Source: an uncultured Oscillospiraceae bacterium
GTDB taxonomy: Bacteria; Bacillota; Clostridia; Oscillospirales; Ruminococcaceae
Assembly: GCA_900543295.1 (NCBI GenBank)
Contig: UQQY01000149.1
Coordinates: 1-5,277, forward strand
DNA: 5,277 nt
Direction: 5' to 3'
The notes beneath the pieces are model-generated. The model was given only the letters and a program-made list of their open reading frames with translations, did not search any database and was not told where the DNA came from. Shown here piece by piece: positions 1 through 5,277 of this stretch; positions within the stretch are counted from its first letter, which is position 1; each line of letters starts with the position of its first letter. Position numbers and translations under genes: made by a program.

Positions 1-1213
1 ACTTGTTCAGCGCCTCCATATATGGATCGGGATCGAATTCCTCAACTGTATAAACGCCCGGCCTGTTCCATTTTCCAGTCAGCAGCATCATCGCGCCGAT
101 CATGGCCGGAACACCAGTCGTATAGGAGATTGCCTGCGAACCGACCTCCTGATAGCATTCCTGATGATCGCATACATTGTAGATATAGGCGGTTTTCTCC
201 CTGCCGTCCTTTTTTCCGGTAAAGATGCAGCCGATATTGGTTTTTCCAACAGTACGGGGACCTAAGGAAGCCGGATCCGGCAGCAGCGCTTTTAAAAACT
301 GAATCGGTACAATTTGATGTCCTTCAAATTCGATCGGCTCAGTCGAAAGCATACCGACGTTTTCCAGACAATTCATATGCGTCAGATAACTCTGTCCGAA
401 GGTCATGAAAAAGCGGATGCGCTTAATATTCGGAATGTTTTTTGCAAGCGATTCGATTTCTTCATGATGAAGCAGATACATATCCTTGTGCCCAACCTGA
501 TCGAAATCGTATTCCCGTTTGACGCTCATAGCCGGAATTTCAACCCAGCGTCCGTTTTCCCAATAGGAGCCGGGCGCGGAAACCTCGCGGAGATTAATTT
601 CAGGATTGAAATTTGTAGCAAAGGGATAGCCGTGGTCTCCGCCGTTGCAGTCCAAAATGTCGATGGTCTCGATCTCGTCGAAAAGGTGCTTCTGCGCATA
701 AGCACAGTACGCCTGCGTTACGCCAGGATCAAAGCCGGAGCCTAAAAGTGCGCAAAGCCCTGCCTTTTCAAATTTTTCTTTGTACGCCCACTGCCATGAA
801 TAGTCGAAATAGGCGGAGAAGCCTTCTTCCTTGCAGCGCTTGTCATACGCCGCGCGCCACACCGGATCGTTGATATTCTCCGGCTCGTAGTTTGCCGTAT
901 CCATATAATTTACGCCGCAGGCAAGGCAAGCGTCCATGATCGTCAGATCCTGGTAAGGCAGCGCAATGTTCATAACAAGCTGCGGTTGATAGCTTTTAAT
1001 CAGCGAAGTTAGTTCTTCTAAATTGTCCGCGTCAACCTGCGCTGTTTCGATTTTGGTTTTGGTTTTGCCGCAAAGCTTTTCTTTCAGCGCGTCGCACTTT
1101 GATTTTGTGCGGCTCGCAATCATGATCTCCGTAAAAATGTCGCTGTTTTGGCAGCATTTCTGAATAGCGACGGACGCGACGCCGCCGCAGCCGATGATAA
1201 GTACCTTTGCCAT
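1..1213 (-). CDS. Carboxynorspermidine/carboxyspermidine dehydrogenase (saccharopine dehydrogenase family), 3' end cut by window edge
   Basis: NADPH-dependent enzyme that would reductively condense a diamine (putrescine or diaminopropane) with aspartate beta-semialdehyde to give carboxyspermidine or carboxynorspermidine, the first step of the AdoMet-independent spermidine route in the cytoplasm. I translated 404 codons without a stop. The N-terminus is a Rossmann fold with the dinucleotide-binding motif GCGGVA at residues 8-13. GSGFDPGVTQAY (158-169) and DPDPYM (394-399) match what I recall of CANSDH. The family is about 400-415 residues, so probably only 10-20 residues are missing; the last base in the window starts an unfinished codon. 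The ATG at 1213 follows AGGAGGAG by 6 nt, which fixes the start. It lies 37 bp after speB. A true saccharopine dehydrogenase (lysine metabolism) shares the fold, but the polyamine operon argues against it. Cysteine is abundant (14 of 404). Confidence 0.92.
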   Translation of the reverse strand, partial: MAKVLIIGCGGVASVAIQKCCQNSDIFTEIMIASRTKSKCDALKEKLCGKTKTKIETAQVDADNLEELTSLIKSYQPQLVMNIALPYQDLTIMDACLACGVNYMDTANYEPENINDPVWRAAYDKRCKEEGFSAYFDYSWQWAYKEKFEKAGLCALLGSGFDPGVTQAYCAYAQKHLFDEIETIDILDCNGGDHGYPFATNFNPEINLREVSAPGSYWENGRWVEIPAMSVKREYDFDQVGHKDMYLLHHEEIESLAKNIPNIKRIRFFMTFGQSYLTHMNCLENVGMLSTEPIEFEGHQIVPIQFLKALLPDPASLGPRTVGKTNIGCIFTGKKDGREKTAYIYNVCDHQECYQEVGSQAISYTTGVPAMIGAMMLLTGKWNRPGVYTVEEFDPDPYMEALNK

Positions 1214-1219
1214 AATAAA

Positions 1220-1227
1220 CTCCTCCT
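1220..1227 (-). promoter_or_regulatory. Very strong ribosome binding site of the CANSDH gene
   Basis: AGGAGGAG on the minus strand, 6 nt before the ATG at 1213. It lies in the 37-bp gap after the speB stop (1251-1253), so unlike the upstream genes this one does not have its ribosome site inside a preceding coding region. It is the closest of the five to a full anti-16S match. Confidence 0.85.
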
Positions 1228-1250
1228 GTATTGTAATCGGACTATTTGAT

Positions 1251-2105
1251 TCAGTTTCCAAGTGCCAGCAGCATTTCCCGCACAATTTTGCAGGCCGCCA
1301 TGGCTGAAATGCCGCTTGGATCGTAAGGCGGACTTAATTCGTTTACATCGCAGCCGACAATATTCGCTCTTTGACAAACAAGCGTCGCCGCCTCACGAAG
1401 CGCATCGAAGTTGATGCCGCCCGGCTCCGGCGTTCCGGTTCCCGGAAAAACGGACGGATCGAGCACATCCAGATCTAGCGTAAAATAAACAGGCTTTCCC
1501 GACAAGGCGGCAAGCGTCTCCTGAAGCCCTTCAAGAGAGAACCGATGCATCACCGTATGCTCCTTCGCAAAGCGGAATTCCTCCCTGTCGCCCGAGCGAA
1601 TGCCGAACTGGAAAATACGTCCGTCTCCTACAAGCTCATGGCACCGCCGCAGAACGCAGGCATGTGAAAGTCTTGCCCCCAGATAGTCGTCCCGCAGATC
1701 GGCATGCGCGTCGAAGTGGATGATGTGCACGCTGGGAAAACGCGCATATACCGCCTGAAATGCGCCAAAAGTTACAAGATGCTCGCCGCCCAGCATAAAC
1801 GGACGCTTGCAGGCATCCAGTATTTCGGCGGCGCGCGCTTCAATCTGTTTCAGCGCATAAGCCGTATCGCCGAAGCACAGCTCCAGATCACCGCAGTCCA
1901 GCACGGGCGCATCCTCCAAATCGCGGTTCTGATATGGGCTGTAGCTTTCTACTCCATAGGATTCCCTCCGAATAGCGCTGCTGCCAAAGCGCGTGCCCGG
2001 GCGATAAGACGTTGTCGAGTCAAACGGCGCGCCGAACAAAATGGTTTCGGCTTTGTCAAAAGGCTTATCGCAGCAGAGAAAGGTCTCAATATTCGTGCTC
2101 AACAT
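1251..2105 (-). CDS. speB: Agmatinase (arginase/agmatinase/ureohydrolase family)
   Basis: Binuclear manganese hydrolase of the ureohydrolase fold, expected to split agmatine into putrescine and urea. All six family metal ligands are visible in the 284-residue product: His109 in GGEH, Asp132, His134 and Asp136 in FDAHAD, and Asp211 and Asp213 in DLDVLDPS. The family motif PGTGTPEPGG (221-230) and the DVNELSPPYD block with Glu256 are also intact. Length is normal (about 280-310). The ATG at 2105 lies inside speE: the two genes overlap by 20 bp in different frames, with the ribosome site inside speE. Beside an arginine decarboxylase-like gene, agmatine is the natural substrate, but aminopropylagmatine (as in Thermus) is also possible because speE is directly upstream. 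Arginase or formiminoglutamase activity is less likely given the operon. Confidence 0.93.
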   Translation of the reverse strand: MLSTNIETFLCCDKPFDKAETILFGAPFDSTTSYRPGTRFGSSAIRRESYGVESYSPYQNRDLEDAPVLDCGDLELCFGDTAYALKQIEARAAEILDACKRPFMLGGEHLVTFGAFQAVYARFPSVHIIHFDAHADLRDDYLGARLSHACVLRRCHELVGDGRIFQFGIRSGDREEFRFAKEHTVMHRFSLEGLQETLAALSGKPVYFTLDLDVLDPSVFPGTGTPEPGGINFDALREAATLVCQRANIVGCDVNELSPPYDPSGISAMAACKIVREMLLALGN

Positions 2106-2946
2106 CTTTTAACAGCTCCTCTACGTATGCCGGAACATAGAACGCGCCTTTGTGCAGTGTCGTTGTATAATAGCCGCACGAAAGCCTGCGCGCGTTCCAG
2201 CGTTTTTCGTCCAAATCCTTCAGCGGATGATATTTTTTCGATGCAAAGCCGAACAGCCAGTGTCCGGACGGATATGTCGGAATATGCGCCTGATATACAC
2301 GGCTGATCGGAAAAGATTCGACAATCCGCTTGTGCGCGCGCTGGCAGGCAACGGCGTCTTCATTATAAAACGGGCTCTCATGCTGATTGACCATGATGCC
2401 GTCGTCATGCAGAGCCTTATAGCAGTTCCCATAAAACTCACGCGTAAAAAGCCCCTCACCGGGTCCAAACGGATCGGTAGAATCGACGATAACCAGGTCA
2501 TACTGATCGTCGCAGTTCCGAACAAATTTTAAACCGTCCGCATAATGGATCGAAACGCGCGGATCATCGAGCTTATACGAAGTCTGCGGAAGATATTTCC
2601 TGCACACCTCCACAACCATGGGATCAATTTCCACCATATCGATCCGTTCAATCTCCGGATAGCGCGTAAGCTCACGGATCACACCGCCGTCGCCCGCGCC
2701 GATGACCAGCGCATTCTTTACATGGGGATGCACCGCCAGCGGGACATGCGTTATCATCTCGTGATAAATAAATTCGTCCTTTTCGGTCAGCATCATATAG
2801 CCGTCCAGCACAAGAAACCGCCCGAATTCCGGCGAGTCGAATACGTCAATGCGCTGATGCTCGCTTTGACCGGAAAAAAGCTGACGGTCAACACGGATCG
2901 AAAGCTTAACATTCGGCGTATGCTTTTCGGAAAACCAGAAATCCAT
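2086..2946 (-). CDS. speE: Polyamine aminopropyltransferase (spermidine synthase)
   Basis: Transfers the aminopropyl group of decarboxylated AdoMet (made by SpeD, encoded upstream) to putrescine, giving spermidine and methylthioadenosine. The 286-residue product is full length for a bacterial SpeE. An N-terminal beta domain is followed by the Rossmann-like methyltransferase-fold core. Visible motifs are YHEM (61-64), the nucleotide loop GAGDGG (83-88), acidic Glu106 in VEID, YADG (135-138), and DSTDPFGPGEG (155-165) with the likely catalytic Asp155; YPSGHW is at 225-230. No membrane segment is seen, so it is cytosolic. The ATG at 2946 is one base after the speA stop and its AAGGGAG site lies in the last codons of speA, so translation is probably coupled. 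Motifs do not settle whether the acceptor is putrescine or agmatine. Confidence 0.95.
   Translation of the reverse strand: MDFWFSEKHTPNVKLSIRVDRQLFSGQSEHQRIDVFDSPEFGRFLVLDGYMMLTEKDEFIYHEMITHVPLAVHPHVKNALVIGAGDGGVIRELTRYPEIERIDMVEIDPMVVEVCRKYLPQTSYKLDDPRVSIHYADGLKFVRNCDDQYDLVIVDSTDPFGPGEGLFTREFYGNCYKALHDDGIMVNQHESPFYNEDAVACQRAHKRIVESFPISRVYQAHIPTYPSGHWLFGFASKKYHPLKDLDEKRWNARRLSCGYYTTTLHKGAFYVPAYVEELLKDVEHEY
2116..2121 (-). promoter_or_regulatory. Ribosome binding site of speB inside the speE coding region
   Basis: GAGGAG on the minus strand, 10 nt before the speB ATG at 2105 and within the last codons of speE. The long spacer suggests a weaker site than those of its neighbours and dependence on ribosomes finishing speE, whose TGA is at 2086-2088, just past the speB start. 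Confidence 0.6.
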
Positions 2947-2947
2947 G

Positions 2948-4402
2948 TTATTCTCCCTTCAAAACGTTCAGACGCTCAATCTTGGAATCTTCCGGCCCCG
3001 TCATAGAGCATCCTTTCTCCTTTGCATAGGCGATGTAATCAAGAATCGGCCCTGTAATACGCTCGCCCGGCGCCAGAATCGGAATTCCCGGAGGATAGCA
3101 CATCACAAACTCACTGCAAACGCGGCCGGCTGTTTTTCCGATCGGAAGCGATTCCTTCTCAGCGTAAAAGGCCTCCTGCGGCGACACGGCAACTTCCGGA
3201 TCGACATATTCCTGCTCCATCAAGTCTGCGCCGTCTTTCGCAAACCGGCGGCGAACCTCGGAAAGCGCGCTCACCAGCCGTTCAACTTCACGCATACGGT
3301 CGCCGATGGAGACGTACGCCAAAATGTTGCCCAAATCGCCGAATTCAATTTGAATATCGTACTCGTCGCGCAAAAGATCGTATACCTCAATGCCGGCCAG
3401 CCCGATATTAAGCGTATTAACCGAGAGCTTGGTCACATCGAAATCAAAAATACTATCGCCGTTTACCAGTTCGCGCGAAAAGGCGTAGTATCCGCCGACT
3501 GCATTGATCTCTTCTCTCGCATATTCTGCAAGCGCCTTGACCTTTTCAAACGTCTCTTTACCGCGCAGCGCTAAATTCCGGCGCGAAATGTCAAGGCTTG
3601 AAAGCAGCAAATAAGAGCCGCTGGTGGTCTGCGTCAAATTGATAATCTGGCGGACGTGCCCCTCCTGCATGGCAGGTCCAGTCAGAAGTATAGAACTCTG
3701 CGTCAGGCTTCCGCCTGATTTGTGCATGGAGACCGCCGCCATATCGGCGCCCGCGTCCATGGCGGAAACGGGAAGCCCTTCGCCAAAATAAAAATGCGTG
3801 CCATGCGCCTCGTCCGCAAGGCAGAGCATCCCGTTTTTGTGCGCTAAATCGGTGATGCGCCTTATATCGGAACAGATTCCATAATAGGTCGGGTTGTTGA
3901 CAAGCACAGCCTTTGCATCCGGATGCTTCCGGATCGCCTCCTCAACGGCAGAAACCGACATACCGAGCGGGATGCCGAGCCGCGCGTCGCATTCGGGATT
4001 GACATAAACCGGTACTGCGCCGCAGAGCACCATCGCGCCCATAACGCTCCGATGGACGTTGCGCGGCAAAATAATTTTCTCACCGCGCTTAACAGTTGAA
4101 AGGATCATGCTTTGCACAGCGGAGGTCGTGCCGCCCACCATCAGGAAAGCGTGCGCGGCATGAAAAGCTTCCGCAGCCAGACGCTCTGCGTCGCGGATAA
4201 CAGAAACCGGATGGCAGAGATTATCAAGCGGCTTCATGGAATTGACGTCCATGGTAACGCATTTTTCTCCAAGCAGCTCTGCGAGCTCCGGATTGCCCCG
4301 CCCGCGCTTATGTCCCGGCACATCGAACGGAACAACGCGCATTCTTTTGAAATTCTCAAGCGCCTCATAGATCGGGGCGCGTTTTTGTGAAAGCTGCGAC
4401 AT
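2948..4402 (-). CDS. speA: Orn/Lys/Arg decarboxylase, probably Bacillus-type arginine decarboxylase
   Basis: PLP-dependent decarboxylase of the aspartate-aminotransferase fold (fold type I), 484 residues, matching the short Bacillus SpeA class (about 480-490) and lacking the N-terminal wing domain of the E. coli inducible decarboxylases. Visible features are PGHKRG (29-34), the cofactor-phosphate region GGTTSA (90-95), ADEAHG (196-201) with Asp197 expected to pair with the pyridine nitrogen, SMHKSGG (225-231) with the Schiff-base Lys228, and a C-terminal domain carrying YPPGIP (436-441). The expected reaction is arginine to agmatine plus CO2. Substrate cannot be read from motifs alone: this family also contains lysine and ornithine decarboxylases. 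The agmatinase gene two positions downstream is the main argument for arginine. The ATG at 4402 follows AAGGGG by 6 nt and lies 10 bp after speD. Confidence 0.93.
   Translation of the reverse strand: MSQLSQKRAPIYEALENFKRMRVVPFDVPGHKRGRGNPELAELLGEKCVTMDVNSMKPLDNLCHPVSVIRDAERLAAEAFHAAHAFLMVGGTTSAVQSMILSTVKRGEKIILPRNVHRSVMGAMVLCGAVPVYVNPECDARLGIPLGMSVSAVEEAIRKHPDAKAVLVNNPTYYGICSDIRRITDLAHKNGMLCLADEAHGTHFYFGEGLPVSAMDAGADMAAVSMHKSGGSLTQSSILLTGPAMQEGHVRQIINLTQTTSGSYLLLSSLDISRRNLALRGKETFEKVKALAEYAREEINAVGGYYAFSRELVNGDSIFDFDVTKLSVNTLNIGLAGIEVYDLLRDEYDIQIEFGDLGNILAYVSIGDRMREVERLVSALSEVRRRFAKDGADLMEQEYVDPEVAVSPQEAFYAEKESLPIGKTAGRVCSEFVMCYPPGIPILAPGERITGPILDYIAYAKEKGCSMTGPEDSKIERLNVLKGE
2953..2959 (-). 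promoter_or_regulatory. Ribosome binding site of speE inside the end of speA
   Basis: AAGGGAG on the minus strand, 6 nt before the speE ATG at 2946. It is formed by the third- and second-to-last sense codons of speA plus one base of the final Glu codon, so speA termination at 2948-2950 and speE initiation share the same ribosome footprint. Confidence 0.8.
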
Positions 4403-4408
4403 ACAAAA

Positions 4409-4414
4409 CCCCTT
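4409..4414 (-). promoter_or_regulatory. Ribosome binding site of speA overlapping the speD stop codon
   Basis: AAGGGG on the minus strand, 6 nt before the ATG at 4402. Its two A residues are the last two bases of the speD TAA (4413-4415), a typical stop/restart arrangement that fixes the speA start. Confidence 0.8.
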
Positions 4415-5168
4415 AATAAATATTCCGGCCGCTGAAAATTTCGATCATTTCCCGGCGAAGGTTGTCCATGATTTCAAGCCTTGTTTTCGGCGGCAGCTCA
4501 TAGACGTCCGTTTTAAACAGATAATTCTGCAAATCGATTTCCTTGAGCATCATTTTAGTGTGAAAAAGATTCGCCTCGTATACATTGATGTCTACCGCGT
4601 CGTAGCGGTGCAGCGTAAGCGGATTGATATAGTCCTGAATAGAAGCAATTTTATGATCCATAAAAAGCTTTTCTCCGTCTACATTGCGCGTAAAGCCGCG
4701 GACGCGGTAATCCATGGTGATAATATCGGAATCGAACGAACCGATCAGATAGTCGAGCGTGGAAAGAGGCGTAATCTCGCCGCAGGTCGCCACATCAATA
4801 TCCACGCGGAAGGTCGCAAGAAACGTCTCCGGATGATATTCAGGATACGTATGCACCGTGACATGGCTTTTGTCTAAATGCGCAAGCTGCGTTTCCCCGA
4901 CAGGAACCATCGATTCCTCCGCGATCAGCAGCGTAACCGATGCGCCCTGCGGATCGTAATCCTGTCTGGAAATATTCAGCACCTTCGCCCCGATCATGTC
5001 GGTAAGCGTGGTCAGAATATTGGTCAGCCGCTCAGAATTATATTGCTCGTCAATGTAGTCAATATAGTCGCGCTGTTCCCGCGGCGTTTTGGCGTAGCAT
5101 ACGTCGTAAATGTTAAAGCTTAGAGACTTGGTCAGATTGTTGAAGCCATAGAGCTTGCGTTTTTCCAT
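4413..5168 (-). CDS. speD: S-adenosylmethionine decarboxylase proenzyme, E. coli-type (class 1A)
   Basis: Pyruvoyl-dependent enzyme that makes decarboxylated AdoMet, the aminopropyl donor for SpeE. I prefer the ATG at 5168 (251 residues) over the in-frame ATG at 5189. AAGGGG sits 8 nt before 5168, nothing purine-rich precedes 5189, and the resulting start [18 protein letters not shown] lines up with the E. coli SpeD start as I recall it. In this numbering the self-cleavage site is in [14 protein letters not shown]: cleavage before Ser101 would leave an N-terminal pyruvoyl group on the large chain, with His106 nearby. Cys129 in ATCGEITPL matches the E. coli catalytic cysteine. DYRVRGFTR (153-161) and the C-terminal GRN are also conserved. 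It is slightly shorter than E. coli SpeD (264), apparently from a shorter loop before the cleavage site. Most Bacillus-type SpeD proteins are only about 125 residues. Confidence 0.96.
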   Translation of the reverse strand: MEKRKLYGFNNLTKSLSFNIYDVCYAKTPREQRDYIDYIDEQYNSERLTNILTTLTDMIGAKVLNISRQDYDPQGASVTLLIAEESMVPVGETQLAHLDKSHVTVHTYPEYHPETFLATFRVDIDVATCGEITPLSTLDYLIGSFDSDIITMDYRVRGFTRNVDGEKLFMDHKIASIQDYINPLTLHRYDAVDINVYEANLFHTKMMLKEIDLQNYLFKTDVYELPPKTRLEIMDNLRREMIEIFSGRNIY

Positions 5169-5176
5169 GGACGGTG

Positions 5177-5182
5177 CCCCTT
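5177..5182 (-). promoter_or_regulatory. Ribosome binding site that decides the speD start
   Basis: AAGGGG on the minus strand with an 8-nt spacer to the ATG at 5168. It lies downstream of the alternative ATG at 5189, so using that start would place the Shine-Dalgarno inside the coding region. This favours the shorter 251-residue protein. Confidence 0.75.
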
Positions 5183-5197
5183 CATTCATTTGATATA

Positions 5198-5223
5198 CGG
5201 ATAAAATCCGGACAACCGGACAA
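5198..5223 (-). repeat. speD leader: 8-bp tandem repeat with two overlapping hairpins
   Basis: On the plus strand CCGGACAA occurs twice in perfect tandem (5208-5223). Because CCGG is self-complementary, the repeat also forms an inverted repeat TCCGG-ACAA-CCGGA (5207-5220). A second perfect inverted repeat, CGGAT-AAA-ATCCG (5198-5210), shares 5207-5210 with it, so in the speD transcript the two stem-loops would exclude each other. The element lies about 30-55 nt before the speD start, between the terminator-like hairpin and the ribosome site. It could be an operator for a dimeric regulator or a small RNA switch; the sequence does not decide which. Confidence 0.45.
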
Positions 5224-5224
5224 T

Positions 5225-5259
5225 AAAAAATAGCCGCAGAGAAGCGAAGGCTGTTTTTT
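5225..5259. terminator. Symmetric, possibly bidirectional intrinsic terminator upstream of speD
   Basis: An 11-bp inverted repeat pairs 5225-5235 with 5249-5259 around a 13-nt loop: six A residues, one T-G wobble and AGCC against GGCT, then six T residues. Each strand thus reads a short GC-containing stem followed by a T-run, as in bidirectional rho-independent terminators. GC/GC pairing inside the loop (5236-5237 with 5244-5245) could lengthen the stem with a GAA bulge. The GC core is short, so termination may be moderate. It could end a gene lying to the right, or act as an attenuator if the operon promoter is beyond it. Confidence 0.5.
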
Positions 5260-5277
5260 CGGCCATGTGCCCCGATG

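Noticed and set aside
314..745. 143-residue plus-strand open frame within the dehydrogenase gene
   Set aside because: Antisense to an intact, recognisable protein; product has no family resemblance and no convincing ribosome site upstream.
1..1213. Genuine saccharopine dehydrogenase of lysine metabolism
   Set aside because: Same fold, but the polyamine operon context and the DPDPYM/GSGFDPG pattern fit carboxynorspermidine dehydrogenase better; kept as a minor alternative.
1230..1235. TACAAT on the minus strand as a -10 box for a separate CANSDH promoter
   Set aside because: No -35-like hexamer 16-18 bp upstream, and the start point would fall inside the Shine-Dalgarno.
1120..1377. 85-residue minus-strand open frame bridging the speB end and the dehydrogenase start
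   Set aside because: Out of frame with both real genes and overlaps the strong ribosome site and start of the dehydrogenase; no recognisable features.
1704..2306. 200-residue plus-strand open frame across the speB/speE junction
   Set aside because: Antisense shadow spanning two clearly real genes; basic, low-complexity product of the kind expected from reverse frames of GC-balanced coding DNA.
2945..3574. 209-residue plus-strand open frame opposite speA
   Set aside because: Antisense shadow of an intact decarboxylase; no domain or ribosome site seen.
5192..5227. Sigma-A promoter for speD, using TTGTCC (5218-5223) with TATATC (5192-5197), or TTATTG with TATCCG
   Set aside because: The first pair has a 20-bp spacer and the second matches consensus poorly in both boxes; neither is supportable without start-site data.
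5265..5277. Start of a plus-strand gene at the ATG near the right edge
   Set aside because: No ribosome site, directly after the T-run of the terminator-like hairpin, and only four codons are visible.
1..5277. A wholly new defence, mobile or CRISPR-like system
   Set aside because: All coding capacity is taken up by five known polyamine enzymes; no transposase, attachment site, repeat array or tRNA/rRNA was seen.

Overview
The window is a single, tightly packed minus-strand gene cluster for polyamine biosynthesis. Read in the direction of transcription (right to left), it holds speD (S-adenosylmethionine decarboxylase), a fold-type-I Orn/Lys/Arg decarboxylase that is most likely a Bacillus-type arginine decarboxylase (speA), speE (polyamine aminopropyltransferase, spermidine synthase type), speB (agmatinase/ureohydrolase), and a saccharopine-dehydrogenase-fold protein that best fits carboxynorspermidine/carboxyspermidine dehydrogenase (CANSDH). 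The last gene runs off the left edge only a few residues short of its expected end. I see no plus-strand gene; the long plus-strand open frames are antisense shadows of the five genes.

The genes suggest an anaerobic member of the Bacillota, class Clostridia (Oscillospiraceae/Ruminococcaceae-like). The arginine decarboxylase is the short Bacillus SpeA type, Shine-Dalgarno sequences are strong (AGGAGGAG, AAGGGG, AAGGGAG), base composition looks roughly balanced, and CANSDH is typical of gut Clostridia and Bacteroidetes. The SpeD, in contrast, is the long form best known from Escherichia coli. This placement is inferred from protein resemblance, not from a database search.

Layout: positions 5190-5277 are a non-coding leader with a terminator-like hairpin that has A/T tracts on both sides (5225-5259), then a perfect 8-bp tandem repeat and two overlapping small hairpins (5198-5223). 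SpeD follows (preferred start 5168), then 10 bp, speA, 1 bp, speE, a 20-bp overlap, speB, 37 bp, and CANSDH. The first four genes look translationally coupled. CANSDH has its own very strong ribosome binding site.

How the genes fit together: SpeA would make agmatine from arginine, SpeB putrescine plus urea from agmatine, SpeD decarboxylated AdoMet, and SpeE spermidine from putrescine and decarboxylated AdoMet. CANSDH would join putrescine to aspartate semialdehyde, giving carboxyspermidine, which a decarboxylase (NspC/CANSDC, not in the window and predicted just beyond the left edge) turns into spermidine. The cluster therefore appears to encode two chemically different routes to the same triamine. 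The component enzymes are all known families and I recall similar gene sets in gut Clostridia, so I do not claim a wholly undescribed system. The points most worth following are the double pathway, the uncertain order of the SpeE and SpeB steps, and the repeat-rich leader.
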